Assembly (NCBI GenBank): GCA_011523835.1
Contig: WTFZ01000137.1
Location: 1 to 60,450, forward strand
From: Synechococcus sp. CO36386bin_29
GTDB taxonomy: Bacteria > Cyanobacteriota > Cyanobacteriia > PCC-6307 > Cyanobiaceae
Length of the DNA: 60,450 nucleotides
Direction: 5' to 3'
Shown here: positions 8,368-16,965 of the stretch, piece by piece
Position numbering within the stretch: the stretch's first letter is position 1
Layout of the letters: every line of letters starts with the position of its first letter
Translations under genes and position numbers: made by a program
Notes under the pieces: model-generated
The model's database searches: none
The model's input: the letters and a program-made list of their open reading frames with translations, nothing else
Told to the model about the DNA's origin: nothing

Positions 8368-11030
8368 TTCGCTGCCGGTTGGACAGTGTGCGCCGCCATC
8401 GAGAACTGGAGGTGGCGTTCGCACCGGGATTGACGTTGATCGGCGGTGGCAACGAATCCGGAAAAAGCACAATGGTGGAGGCTCTGCATCGCACCCTGTT
8501 CGTGCGTGCTTCAGCTACTGGAGCCGCCGTGCGGGATCTGCGCTCCGCAGTGCATGCCGGCCATCCCCAGATCGAGCTCGACTTTGAAGCGGGTGGGCAT
8601 CGCTGGTCACTGCAGAAGTGTTTCAGTGGATCAGGGGGCACCTGCCGGCTGAGTCGGGGCGGCGAGCCAGCGCATCTCGGTGCTGAAGCAGAGGATCTCC
8701 TGGCGGCACTGCTCGGTGTCGAGGAGATGATCGGAAGCCGACAGGTCAACCGGGTCCTGCCCACTCGCTGGGCCCATCTCTGGGTGATGCAAGGGCTGGC
8801 AGGGCGCAATCTGCTTGAGCTCGATGGCAACTGCTACGACCTCAATGGCTTGATGGCCGCCCTGGAGAACCAGGCGTCGGAATCACTGCAATCCCCCCTG
8901 GATCAGCACATTCATGATCAGCTTGAGCTTTTGGTCGCCGCCAGCTTCACCAGTCGTGGCGTCAAGCAGCAGAGCGAACTCTGGAAGCGACGCCAGGAGT
9001 TGCAGCAGGCCGAACAGCAACATCAAGACGCGCTTCAACAGCTGGAGCTCTACGAATCGGCCTGTGAACAGCTCGATCGCAACGAGCAGGCCCTGCGTGG
9101 TCTTGAGACTGGAGCACGACCTGAACTTCAACAGCAGCGCCGCAGGCTCACCGCCTTGCTTGATCTGCAGCGTTCGCTTGCACCGTTGATTCAGGAGGAA
9201 CAACGGCTTCAGCAGCAGCTCAAGAGCCTGGTCTCTCTTGATGCCGAGACGGAGGCCACAGCCCGTTCCATCCAGTCCCATCGTCAGGATCTGGAGAAAG
9301 CGGTGGTGCTGGCCACCCAGCAGACAGAACAGCGCGACAGCAAGCAGGCCTTGCTCAACGCCCTCGAGGAGCAGCGCCAGGGGCTCGAGGAGCGTGGTCA
9401 TGCCTTGCGGCGACAGCAGGATCTGCAAACCCTCGAAAGCCGGATTCGTGATCGTCAACAGCGCGATGACCTGAGGGCCAGTCTTCAATCGCAGCAGCGA
9501 TCACTCCAGGGTCAGCTCGATGCAGCGCCGGGACAAACCCCGGAGGCCCTGTCCGCCTTTGAGCGTCTGCAGGAACGGCTTCGCGAGCTGGAAATCCGCC
9601 TGAACAGCATGGCATCGTCGATTCATCTGGAAGCGGCAGATCAGGAGGTCGTCCTGGACGGAGACCCGCTGTCAGAAGGACAGACCCTGCAGCGTTCCGG
9701 TGCGTTCCGGCTTCAGGTTGGAGGCGGTGTGATGGTGCAGGTGATTCCTGGAGAAGGCACCGGTATGGCCTCTCTGACCACTGAACGCAGGCAGTGCCAG
9801 ACGGCATTCGATGAGGGGCTGCGTCAGTGGGGGGCGTCATCGCTTGATCAGGCAAGGGAGCAGTTGCTTCGGCGGCAAACACTCACCCAGGAGCTCGCTC
9901 TGGTGAACGCGCGCCTCCAGCAGTTGGATCAGCAGCATTCTGCTCAGGGTGGTGGCTCTGAATCCCTCGAAACGCTGCGGCAGAAACTGACCGTGCTCCA
10001 GCAGGACCTTGGGCCGGAGACTGGTGTCACGATGGACGCCCCAGCCCTTGACCAGGCTCTCCTCGGGTGTCGGTCCACCTACAAAACCGTTCAGGAGCAG
10101 AGTCGGACCCTGCGTGTGGAACTCAACGCCCTGGAACGGACCCTCGGCGCCGTCCAGTCGGACCTTCAGGAGCGGCGGGTGTCGGTCGAACGCCTGGAAG
10201 CCCAACAGCTGCAGCGCCGCCAACAACGGCGGTTGTTCGTGGAGACCCACGGTGAACCGGCCCAGATCCAGCGTCAGCTGGATGCTCTGCTGGAGACCAG
10301 CCGCGTTCAGCAGTCCAAGCTGCACGCGCTGGCTGCTGAGGCTGGTCTTGACCGAACCGCTGACGCCGAAATGCAGCTGGCTTCTCTGGACCAGCAGGAG
10401 CAGACCCTCTCCCGACAGCGCGAGGATCTCAATCGTGAACAGGGTGCCCTGCTGGAGCGCTGCGATCGTCTCGGTCGCAGCGACTTGCATGCAAGGGTTG
10501 AGGAAACCGCGGCAGCGATGGATCTGGCGACCCGGGCGGAACGGCAGGAAACGCTGGTGGCTGACGCGCGCCGGCTGCTGTTGGGCCGTTTCCAGGAGGC
10601 CCGACGGGATCTTTCAAGGCGCTATTCCCTTCCCCTCAGGCACAGCATCAATCGTTTCCTGGCTCCATTGCTCCTGGAGACCTCCGACGGTTGCGAACTC
10701 AATGTCGACCCCACCGAGGGGTTGAATGCCCTCCGTCTGCAACGGTCCGGGCGTTCCTTTGATTTCGCCCAGCTGAGCGGGGGCATGCGGGAGCAGTTGA
10801 ATGCGGCTCTCCGTCTGGCGATGGCCGATACGCTCCGCAGCAGTCATGACGGTTGCCTGCCCCTGCTGTTTGACGATGCCTTCACCAATACCGACCCCAG
10901 ACGATTGGTTTCCGTGCAGATCATGCTGCGCCAGGCCGTTGACCTCGGGCTTCAGGTTGTGGTGCTCAGTTGTGACCCTGATCCCTACCGCGACATCGCT
11001 GATTCCTGTGTCATGCTCCCGACTGCTTAG
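8358..11030 (+). CDS. SbcC/Rad50-YhaN-like ATPase without a visible zinc hook
   Basis: An 890-residue SMC-type ATPase. The N terminus has Walker A at residues 30-38 (GGNESGKST), a long central coiled coil rich in Gln, Glu and Leu follows, and the C terminus carries the signature LSGGMREQLNAALRLA and Walker B PLLFDDAFTNTD. Where Rad50/SbcC proteins have a CXXC zinc hook, I see no CXXC. Instead a short non-coiled beta-like stretch near the middle (around VVLDGDPLSEG and FRLQVGGGVMVQV) interrupts the coil. This is closer to the YhaN-type partner of YhaO than to classical SbcC. Confidence 0.88.
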   Translation: MRLIRCRLDSVRRHRELEVAFAPGLTLIGGGNESGKSTMVEALHRTLFVRASATGAAVRDLRSAVHAGHPQIELDFEAGGHRWSLQKCFSGSGGTCRLSRGGEPAHLGAEAEDLLAALLGVEEMIGSRQVNRVLPTRWAHLWVMQGLAGRNLLELDGNCYDLNGLMAALENQASESLQSPLDQHIHDQLELLVAASFTSRGVKQQSELWKRRQELQQAEQQHQDALQQLELYESACEQLDRNEQALRGLETGARPELQQQRRRLTALLDLQRSLAPLIQEEQRLQQQLKSLVSLDAETEATARSIQSHRQDLEKAVVLATQQTEQRDSKQALLNALEEQRQGLEERGHALRRQQDLQTLESRIRDRQQRDDLRASLQSQQRSLQGQLDAAPGQTPEALSAFERLQERLRELEIRLNSMASSIHLEAADQEVVLDGDPLSEGQTLQRSGAFRLQVGGGVMVQVIPGEGTGMASLTTERRQCQTAFDEGLRQWGASSLDQAREQLLRRQTLTQELALVNARLQQLDQQHSAQGGGSESLETLRQKLTVLQQDLGPETGVTMDAPALDQALLGCRSTYKTVQEQSRTLRVELNALERTLGAVQSDLQERRVSVERLEAQQLQRRQQRRLFVETHGEPAQIQRQLDALLETSRVQQSKLHALAAEAGLDRTADAEMQLASLDQQEQTLSRQREDLNREQGALLERCDRLGRSDLHARVEETAAAMDLATRAERQETLVADARRLLLGRFQEARRDLSRRYSLPLRHSINRFLAPLLLETSDGCELNVDPTEGLNALRLQRSGRSFDFAQLSGGMREQLNAALRLAMADTLRSSHDGCLPLLFDDAFTNTDPRRLVSVQIMLRQAVDLGLQVVVLSCDPDPYRDIADSCVMLPTA

Positions 11031-11038
11031 CCATCGGA

Positions 11039-12610
11039 TCAGAGTGCATTTTCGATCACATTCATGGCCTTGAGGTAGGCAGGTGGTTCGCTGCTCACCT
11101 CTGATTCCTCAACCCCGGAGTCGTCTCTGATTAGACGTCGTGCATTGTCAGCGATCACGGCATTCACTAACAAGTCCATCGCCTCCGGTTGATCAAGATT
11201 CTGAAGCGCTTCCGCGTAGCGACGGCTGTGGGTGGGGCGAACGGATTCCTGGCAGTAATTCGAGAGCTCCCGGCTTTCGGTCATCACCGAAAAGGCCACC
11301 TCCTTGGTGCTCGTCGGCCCATAAATCGCCATGTACAGAAGGTTGATTATGGAGGCGTCATGCACGGGAATCGCGTATTTCCGCGCGATTTGAGGCCAGT
11401 AGCGCAGCGCTTTCAGCCCTTCAAGACCTCCCTTGCGCAGGCCGGCCTCTTCGCACCAGCCCTCCAGTTCCTCCATGGAATTCGGACAGCGCTGTTCTGC
11501 ACGCATGTGTTCGGCGAGCACCTGACCTGCCTGGAAATTCCGCGTTGGCCTGCCGGAGACTGGTTGCATCATGCTGCCGCGCACATCGGCAACCATCGCC
11601 GTGAGTTGGGCAAAGGTGTGATCGCGCACCTTTTCCATGTCGCCTCCTCTCACGAGCGCGGCTTCGATTCTTGGCACGCCGTAACCGAGTTCAGTGAGGG
11701 GAAACGGCTGCCGGTTGTAGAGGCGTTGCCTGTTGCGACGGGCCATTGACACCGTGGCTGCTTGATCAAGGCATTGATCCAGCAGCAGGGTGAGCAGGGT
11801 GGGAAGCACCCCGGGATTGTCGTGGTGGTAGGCGTAGCCGAATCCGGCAAACACCGACGACATGTTCTTGGCCGCCTTGATGTACTGCCCTTCGATGTTG
11901 TGAACTCCTGGCGAGACCTGGATATTCGGCGAGAGGCGATCAAGCATCCGAGCTGCAAGCAGGGCCGTGAGGGCACTGGGGTGGCAGAAGTTGGCTGTGA
12001 AACTGTCATGCGGATTGCGCAATGCCCCGTGGCGATGAAAGCCGGAGAAGAATCCAAGGTTGGGGACCTTTTCGCACAGCACGTACGACTCGTTGGCGAT
12101 GTGGTCGTGACTGAATGACCCGGCCAGGCAGGCGAGCACCACATGCTCACGGCCGAGTTCCTCCCGCAAGTGGCAGGCTTCCTGCAGATCTTCCTCCACG
12201 TGATTGCTGTTGGCACTTAGAAGCACCAGTTCGCAGCGCTGCAGCAGGTCCCTGAGGGTGTTGGGGCAACGCGCACCGTTTGCGAGGTGGCTCCCCATCC
12301 GCTCCACGGTGGCCACATGATCCGGGTCCATCCCCTCGAGGGCTTCCTGGGAGAAGGCCCCGAGGAGCTCTCGGCCTGGGCGAGCAGCCAGCAGCAGTGA
12401 TGCAGGTTCCTCCTGCTGCATGGCGCAGTTGTAGGCGAGTGAGGCGGGGTATAACCCCACGCTGTAGAAACCGACTTTCCCTGATTCCAGCTCGCGGATG
12501 CGTTGCCGAACCAGATCACCATCCAGGCTGCGAGGGAAGAAGCCGTTGCTGTTCAGGGCCGTATCCATGCGTTCGGCGCAATCTCCGGTGATCAACCTGT
12601 AATCCTCCAC
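11039..12610 (-). CDS. conserved protein, possibly a divergent glycerol-3-phosphate dehydrogenase-like fold
   Basis: A 523-residue soluble protein I cannot name with certainty. The N-terminal half reads like a Rossmann domain (VGFYSVGLYPASLA, then CELVLLSANSNHVEEDL and VVLACLAGSFSHD), although the usual GXGXXG is not intact. A following segment VSPGVHNIEGQYIKAAKNMSS then HDNPGVLPTLLT echoes the helical region of GpsA that carries its conserved lysine. It is transcribed divergently from stpA, 119 bases away. Because glucosylglycerol synthesis needs glycerol 3-phosphate, a role in supplying or sensing that metabolite is an attractive but unproven inference. Confidence 0.7.
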   Translation of the reverse strand: MEDYRLITGDCAERMDTALNSNGFFPRSLDGDLVRQRIRELESGKVGFYSVGLYPASLAYNCAMQQEEPASLLLAARPGRELLGAFSQEALEGMDPDHVATVERMGSHLANGARCPNTLRDLLQRCELVLLSANSNHVEEDLQEACHLREELGREHVVLACLAGSFSHDHIANESYVLCEKVPNLGFFSGFHRHGALRNPHDSFTANFCHPSALTALLAARMLDRLSPNIQVSPGVHNIEGQYIKAAKNMSSVFAGFGYAYHHDNPGVLPTLLTLLLDQCLDQAATVSMARRNRQRLYNRQPFPLTELGYGVPRIEAALVRGGDMEKVRDHTFAQLTAMVADVRGSMMQPVSGRPTRNFQAGQVLAEHMRAEQRCPNSMEELEGWCEEAGLRKGGLEGLKALRYWPQIARKYAIPVHDASIINLLYMAIYGPTSTKEVAFSVMTESRELSNYCQESVRPTHSRRYAEALQNLDQPEAMDLLVNAVIADNARRLIRDDSGVEESEVSSEPPAYLKAMNVIENAL

Positions 12611-12729
12611 CCTAGGAATTGACCACGGCCCTGCTCAAGGGTTCTGGTGGGTTCTGCTTCGCTTGGTCATTGGCTGGATGGCCTGATCGTGGGATCGTGT
12701 CGGCTGGTTCGGCGACTGAGGTGTTTCAG

Positions 12730-13941
12730 ATGGATCTGGCTCAACTTCATGAGGAGCTGCTCGCCAGTTCGGATCTTTTGATCGTTCAGGACCTCGACGG
12801 TGTCTGCATGCCGCTGGTGAAGGACCCACTCACCCGCAGAATGCCGGCCGACTACGTGCGAGCGGCCGCGATGTTGAAGGGTCGCTTTCAGGTGCTGACC
12901 AATGGTGAGCATGAAGGCCGCCGCGGTGTGAACCGGCTTGTGGACACTGCCCTTGGTGATGCCGAAACGGCTGCACGGGAGGGCCTCTACCTTCCAGGGT
13001 TGGCAGCTGGTGGCGTTCAGCTGCAGGACTGTTACGGACACCTCACCCATCCCGGTGTCAGTGATGCGGAGATGGCTTTTCTCGCTGAGGTGCCGAGGCG
13101 AATGCAAGGTCTTCTTTCTGAGCGACTTCCCTCTGTCATGCCCGAGCTTGGAAACGAGGCCATCGCCATGGAGATTGAGCGCGCGATCCTCGACACCCAG
13201 GTCTCGCCCACCATCAATCTCAACAGCCTGTTCAGCCTGATTCCCAATGATGTGGCACGGCAACGTCAGTTGCAGGCGATGCTCCAGGAGCTCATGGATG
13301 CGTTGATGGCGATGGCTGCAGCCGAAGGCCTGGCGAACTCCTTCTTTCTGCATGTGGCTCCGAACCTTGGTCGTGATCAGAACGGGTTCGAACGCCTCAA
13401 ACAAGCGGAAGCCGGCGATGTCGGCAGCACTGACATCCAGTTCATGCTTCGAGGGGCGATCAAGGAGGTTGGATTGCTGGTGCTGATCAATCGCCATATT
13501 GCCGATCGAACCGGTACGGCACCCTTGGGTGAGGACTTCAATGTGCGAAGTGCTCCACACGACCATGAGGCACTGCTCGCGCTCTGTCATGAGCGCATCG
13601 CCAAAGACCAGATGCCCCACCTCATCGGTGTCGGCGACACTGTGACGTCAACACCCTGTCCTTCAGGGGATGGATGGTTACGCGGTGGCAGTGACCGCGG
13701 ATTTCTCACCCTTCTGCAGGAGCTGGGAGACAGTTACGGGCATCGCAACCGAGTTGTTCTCGTGGACAGCAGCGGCGGGGAAGTGGATCGTCCGTCCCTG
13801 CTTGATGGTTCCCTCGAAGGGATCAGTGATCCAAGCGACTCACTGCGGTTTGATGTCTGTATTCCTGAGGGACCGGAGCGTTACGTGAACTGGTTCATCG
13901 CGCTCGCGGAAGCGCATCACGGGCGAGAACCCTCAGCATGA
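12730..13941 (+). CDS. stpA: glucosylglycerol 3-phosphate phosphatase (StpA/GgpP)
   Basis: Dephosphorylates glucosylglycerol phosphate to the compatible solute glucosylglycerol, the last step of salt-acclimation osmolyte synthesis in many cyanobacteria. The protein has the HAD-type DLDGVCMPL motif near residue 21 with the nucleophile Asp, and the long family-specific body including FQVLTNGEHEGRRGVNRL and HLIGVGDTVTS. I start at the ATG at 12730, preceded by a GAGG site, which gives 403 residues; the frame is open further up to a TTG at 12619. The synthase gene ggpS is not in this window. The 3' end overlaps the convergent gene by 47 bases. Confidence 0.9.
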   Translation: MDLAQLHEELLASSDLLIVQDLDGVCMPLVKDPLTRRMPADYVRAAAMLKGRFQVLTNGEHEGRRGVNRLVDTALGDAETAAREGLYLPGLAAGGVQLQDCYGHLTHPGVSDAEMAFLAEVPRRMQGLLSERLPSVMPELGNEAIAMEIERAILDTQVSPTINLNSLFSLIPNDVARQRQLQAMLQELMDALMAMAAAEGLANSFFLHVAPNLGRDQNGFERLKQAEAGDVGSTDIQFMLRGAIKEVGLLVLINRHIADRTGTAPLGEDFNVRSAPHDHEALLALCHERIAKDQMPHLIGVGDTVTSTPCPSGDGWLRGGSDRGFLTLLQELGDSYGHRNRVVLVDSSGGEVDRPSLLDGSLEGISDPSDSLRFDVCIPEGPERYVNWFIALAEAHHGREPSA

Positions 13942-14806
13942 AGGGCAGCTGGGTGATCGAGGGTTTGCCTCCACTCACCCAGACCGCCTGCTCCTCACTC
14001 CAAGGCCGGATGCCTGGGACGATCAACCGTGATTTCGAGGCATGGTCGGGAAGAAAGGCTGCTTCGAAGTTGCGCTGTTCCACCAGCAGCTTGAGATCAT
14101 TGAAATGGACGCCATCGGCTGTTTCAATCAGCTCAAGGGCGCCATCGCTTCGCAGTGCATAAATGATGCGAACGTCGGCAAGACGCATCTCTCCGTAGAC
14201 ACCGCGATAGCTGCTTGGAGGGATTTTGTCCCTGTGACTGAACGCATGCAACCCACCAATGAAAAGACGAAATCTCTCCTCTCGGCTCGGAGTTAGATCC
14301 CCGTAGCCGAACTCCAGGTTTCCTTCTTCAGAAACAGCGATGTAGGCCCGGCCCATTGCCGCTGCTCGGTTTCCAGCTCGCCAGGTTCCATTGCTGAGCA
14401 TCAGATCGCCATGGAGCGCCATATCGAATTCCCCACGACCGAACTGTTTCTCAAAGGTTGGGCCGGTGAAAAAGAGCAGGGCTTCTGGATCGTCATTGGC
14501 TTCGAATTCCCGGTTCCAACCTCCGAAAAATTCCAGATCGATCCAGCGCGGATCCAAAATCACGCTGCTGTATTCAACAGTGATGGGGTCTCCGTTCGCT
14601 CGAATGAGTTCGGCACGTTGATCAGGCACGAAGTGGGCAATCTCATCCCGTGATGGGGGTTGCGGCGGCGGCTCCTCTTGCCATTTTGTGGTTTGTTCTG
14701 TTGTCAGTCCAGGCCAGCTCAAGGATCCTCCGCTGAATAAGCGGGCACTGATTCCACCGAAAGTTCCTGCGAAAACTCCAAGCGCAATCAGCGGCCAAAT
14801 GCGCAC
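13895..14806 (-). CDS. membrane-anchored conserved hypothetical protein
   Basis: A 303-residue protein with an N-terminal hydrophobic anchor (IWPLIALGVFAGTFGGISA), then a Pro-rich linker (EEPPPQPPS) and a globular periplasmic-type region of mixed beta character. Motifs such as LFFTGPTFEKQFG and SSYRGVYGEMRLADVRIIYA look conserved in kind but I do not recognise the family. It converges on stpA with a 47-base overlap of coding ends and diverges from the secreted protein downstream in the window. No function can be assigned. Confidence 0.75.
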   Translation of the reverse strand: MRIWPLIALGVFAGTFGGISARLFSGGSLSWPGLTTEQTTKWQEEPPPQPPSRDEIAHFVPDQRAELIRANGDPITVEYSSVILDPRWIDLEFFGGWNREFEANDDPEALLFFTGPTFEKQFGRGEFDMALHGDLMLSNGTWRAGNRAAAMGRAYIAVSEEGNLEFGYGDLTPSREERFRLFIGGLHAFSHRDKIPPSSYRGVYGEMRLADVRIIYALRSDGALELIETADGVHFNDLKLLVEQRNFEAAFLPDHASKSRLIVPGIRPWSEEQAVWVSGGKPSITQLPFMLRVLARDALPRAR

Positions 14807-14884
14807 AACTGAAGCTCTAATTCTTCAGACGATGATGGCTCAATTCTCTGAATTCTGCAGACTGCGTTGAGTGGAACCGTGCGC

Positions 14885-15673
14885 ATGCGTTCGTCATTCA
14901 TCGGGTCGGTGCTTTTCATTGCACTTGCTCCGGCGGTGGTCTGTGCCGACCAACCTGAACTGGTCGCCAAAGACTGTGCTGTCCCACGTGCCGGCCGTTA
15001 TCTGGTGGTTCTCCAGGGTCAGCGTGGCGATGCGCCTTTGGGTGCACTGCATCTTGAAACCTGGTCTGAGGATGGCTCGGTTCGTGGTCGTCGCTTTCTG
15101 CGCGTGGGACGCCACTACAGCGAAACCAATTATTCAGGACGCTGGCAGAAGCTTTCCACCTGCCGTCTCACCGTGACGCGCGATCATCAGGGAAGCGCAA
15201 GCAGTGTGTTTCTCACCGATCAGGGACGCCCCCGTTATGGGATCAGCACGAGGGTTGGTGATGTTGTGACGGAGCAGTGGTTGCCCCAGCCAGCCGGAGC
15301 TTGCAAACCCTCTGCAATGGACGGCACCGTGCTGAGTCGCCAGATGGGGATGACGTTCGCGGATGGAGCCTGGACTCCTAATGCCGTGATTCAACGAGAG
15401 ACCTGGTCGGCGTGGCGAATGGCGGGTCTGGCCGTGTCGTCGTATGACGGAGACGGGGAGGTGGCGGCCTATCAAGGTCGTTTTCTTCAGGATGACAATT
15501 GCGTCGGTCGCATTCATCAGCGGGATGCCCGGGGGGCGAAGTACTCGTATGCGGCGATCCTTCGTGCCGATGGAACGGGATATGCCTACCTGCAGGTTCA
15601 AGGTGATGATCTGACGGTTGCGTTACTTGACCGCTTGGCTCCAGATCGTGAGTCGATCGTGCGTTCCCGTTGA
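14885..15673 (+). CDS. secreted conserved hypothetical protein
   Basis: Starts MRSSFIGSVLFIALAPAVVC, a good signal peptide probably cut after VCA, leaving a secreted protein of about 240 residues. The frame extends upstream to a TTG at 14867, but the ATG at 14885 places the signal sequence at the N terminus. The mature part has several Cys residues (KDCAVP, STCRL, AGACKP, DDNCVG) that could form disulfides. Family not recognised. It precedes the ArsS-like gene by 9 bases and could be co-transcribed with it. Confidence 0.75.
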   Translation: MRSSFIGSVLFIALAPAVVCADQPELVAKDCAVPRAGRYLVVLQGQRGDAPLGALHLETWSEDGSVRGRRFLRVGRHYSETNYSGRWQKLSTCRLTVTRDHQGSASSVFLTDQGRPRYGISTRVGDVVTEQWLPQPAGACKPSAMDGTVLSRQMGMTFADGAWTPNAVIQRETWSAWRMAGLAVSSYDGDGEVAAYQGRFLQDDNCVGRIHQRDARGAKYSYAAILRADGTGYAYLQVQGDDLTVALLDRLAPDRESIVRSR

Positions 15674-15682
15674 ACTTTTCCT

Positions 15683-16681
15683 TTGCTGTGGGCAACCCTG
15701 TTGTCGTGTGGTCCTTCAGAATTCGAGTCTGATGCCCTCAGTGCTCTGCCCTCGTCATTCCCCCCGCTCAAACGACGTCGCCTGGAAACACTTCAGGTGA
15801 ATCTCGGGTATCGCTGCAACCAGAGCTGCAGTCATTGCCACGTCGATGCAGGGCCCTGGCGTACCGAAATGATGGAGCCTCACCTTGTGGATCTCATCCC
15901 TCAGGTTCTGCGGCACTGCCAGTTGAGAACCCTCGACCTGACGGGAGGCGCTCCAGAGCTTCATCCCCAGTTCCGGGACCTCGTGCGTGCTGCACGAGCC
16001 GAGGATGTTGCGGTCATCGATCGCTGCAATCTCACCATCCTCAGCGAACCTGGGCAAGAATCTTTAGCTGAATTTCTCGCAGACTGCGGTGTTCGAATCG
16101 TGGCCTCTCTGCCCTGTTATGAGAAGGATCGGGTTGATCAGCAGCGTGGGCGAGGTGTGTTCGAGCGCAGTCTCGACGCATTGAAAACGCTCAATCGGCT
16201 GGGATACGGAATGCCTGGATCACCTCTGGAGCTTGATCTTGTTTACAACCCTTCCGGGCCCTTTTTGCCACCACCCCAGCAAACGTTGGAAGAGCAATAC
16301 AGGCAGCAGCTGATGCAATCCCATGGGATCTCGTTCAATCATCTGCTGACCCTCGCCAACATGCCGATCAAGCGCTTTGCCCAAGACCTCGCGTTCAGCG
16401 GAAATCTGGGGTGTTACCAAACCCTCCTTCAGGAAGCGCATCGGCCTGAAAATCTTGATGCGGTGATGTGTCGAACCCTGATCAGCGTCAGCTGGACTGG
16501 CGCACTTTATGACTGCGATTTCAACCAACAACTCGGTTGTTCAGTCGGTGCTGAACCTGCCGTGCTCAATGACCTCTTGAGAACTCACGATGGCCTGGTC
16601 GATCAGCCCATTGCTGTTGCGGAACACTGCTTCGGGTGCACAGCTGGACAAGGGTCCAGCTGTGGCGGTTCCCTCAGCTGA
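15683..16681 (+). CDS. arsS: ArsS-like radical SAM protein (arsenosugar biosynthesis family)
   Basis: Radical SAM enzyme with Cys45, Cys49 and Cys52 in CNQSCSHC, the CX3CX2C site that holds the 4Fe-4S cluster, within the family-typical LETLQVNLGYRCNQSCSHCH and VDAGPWRTEMM. The C-terminal CFGCTAGQGSSCGG Cys block is also typical. Family members convert dimethylarsenate toward oxo-arsenosugar, i.e. arsenic detoxification, but some act in uncharacterised pathways. The start is uncertain: TTG at 15683 gives 332 residues and TTG at 15701 is an alternative. No ArsM-like methyltransferase is adjacent in this window. Confidence 0.85.
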   Translation: MLWATLLSCGPSEFESDALSALPSSFPPLKRRRLETLQVNLGYRCNQSCSHCHVDAGPWRTEMMEPHLVDLIPQVLRHCQLRTLDLTGGAPELHPQFRDLVRAARAEDVAVIDRCNLTILSEPGQESLAEFLADCGVRIVASLPCYEKDRVDQQRGRGVFERSLDALKTLNRLGYGMPGSPLELDLVYNPSGPFLPPPQQTLEEQYRQQLMQSHGISFNHLLTLANMPIKRFAQDLAFSGNLGCYQTLLQEAHRPENLDAVMCRTLISVSWTGALYDCDFNQQLGCSVGAEPAVLNDLLRTHDGLVDQPIAVAEHCFGCTAGQGSSCGGSLS

Positions 16682-16943
16682 GGTTGACGTTGACGCCTGC
16701 TGGCGCGAAGAGCAGAACCCGTTCTCCGACACGATGTTCCTGGCCATCGAGTGCTCTGACACCGCCGGAAACGAAATCGGCGGTTCTCTGCGCCAACGAT
16801 GGTTCCATCTCTGTGAGATTGAGCACAACCGTGCACTGATTGCGGACGGCCAGAACGGCCTCAGCACCCTGTTCAAACTGAAGAGGGGTTACCACGAGCA
16901 CCTCGTGGAATCCTGGGTGCTGACCACTGTTCATCTCAATCAC
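16674..16943 (-). CDS. short SepF-domain protein
   Basis: An 89-residue protein that is almost only a SepF (DUF552) domain: EVLVVTPLQFEQGAEAVLAV, CTVVLNLTEMEP, AQRTADFVSGGVRALDG and VLLFAPAGVNV follow the family order. SepF anchors FtsZ to the membrane in division. This copy lacks the usual N-terminal amphipathic membrane helix and long linker, so it is probably a paralogue of a full-length SepF encoded elsewhere rather than the main division protein. GTG at 16943 or ATG at 16934 could be the start. It converges on the arsS-like gene with an 8-base overlap. Confidence 0.8.
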   Translation of the reverse strand: MIEMNSGQHPGFHEVLVVTPLQFEQGAEAVLAVRNQCTVVLNLTEMEPSLAQRTADFVSGGVRALDGQEHRVGERVLLFAPAGVNVNLS

Positions 16944-16965
16944 CCTGGCAATAGAAAGGAGCGGC

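Noticed and set aside
12619-12729. N-terminal extension of StpA from a TTG
   Set aside because: The extension has no family resemblance; the ATG at 12730 has a GAGG site and places the HAD motif at the usual distance.
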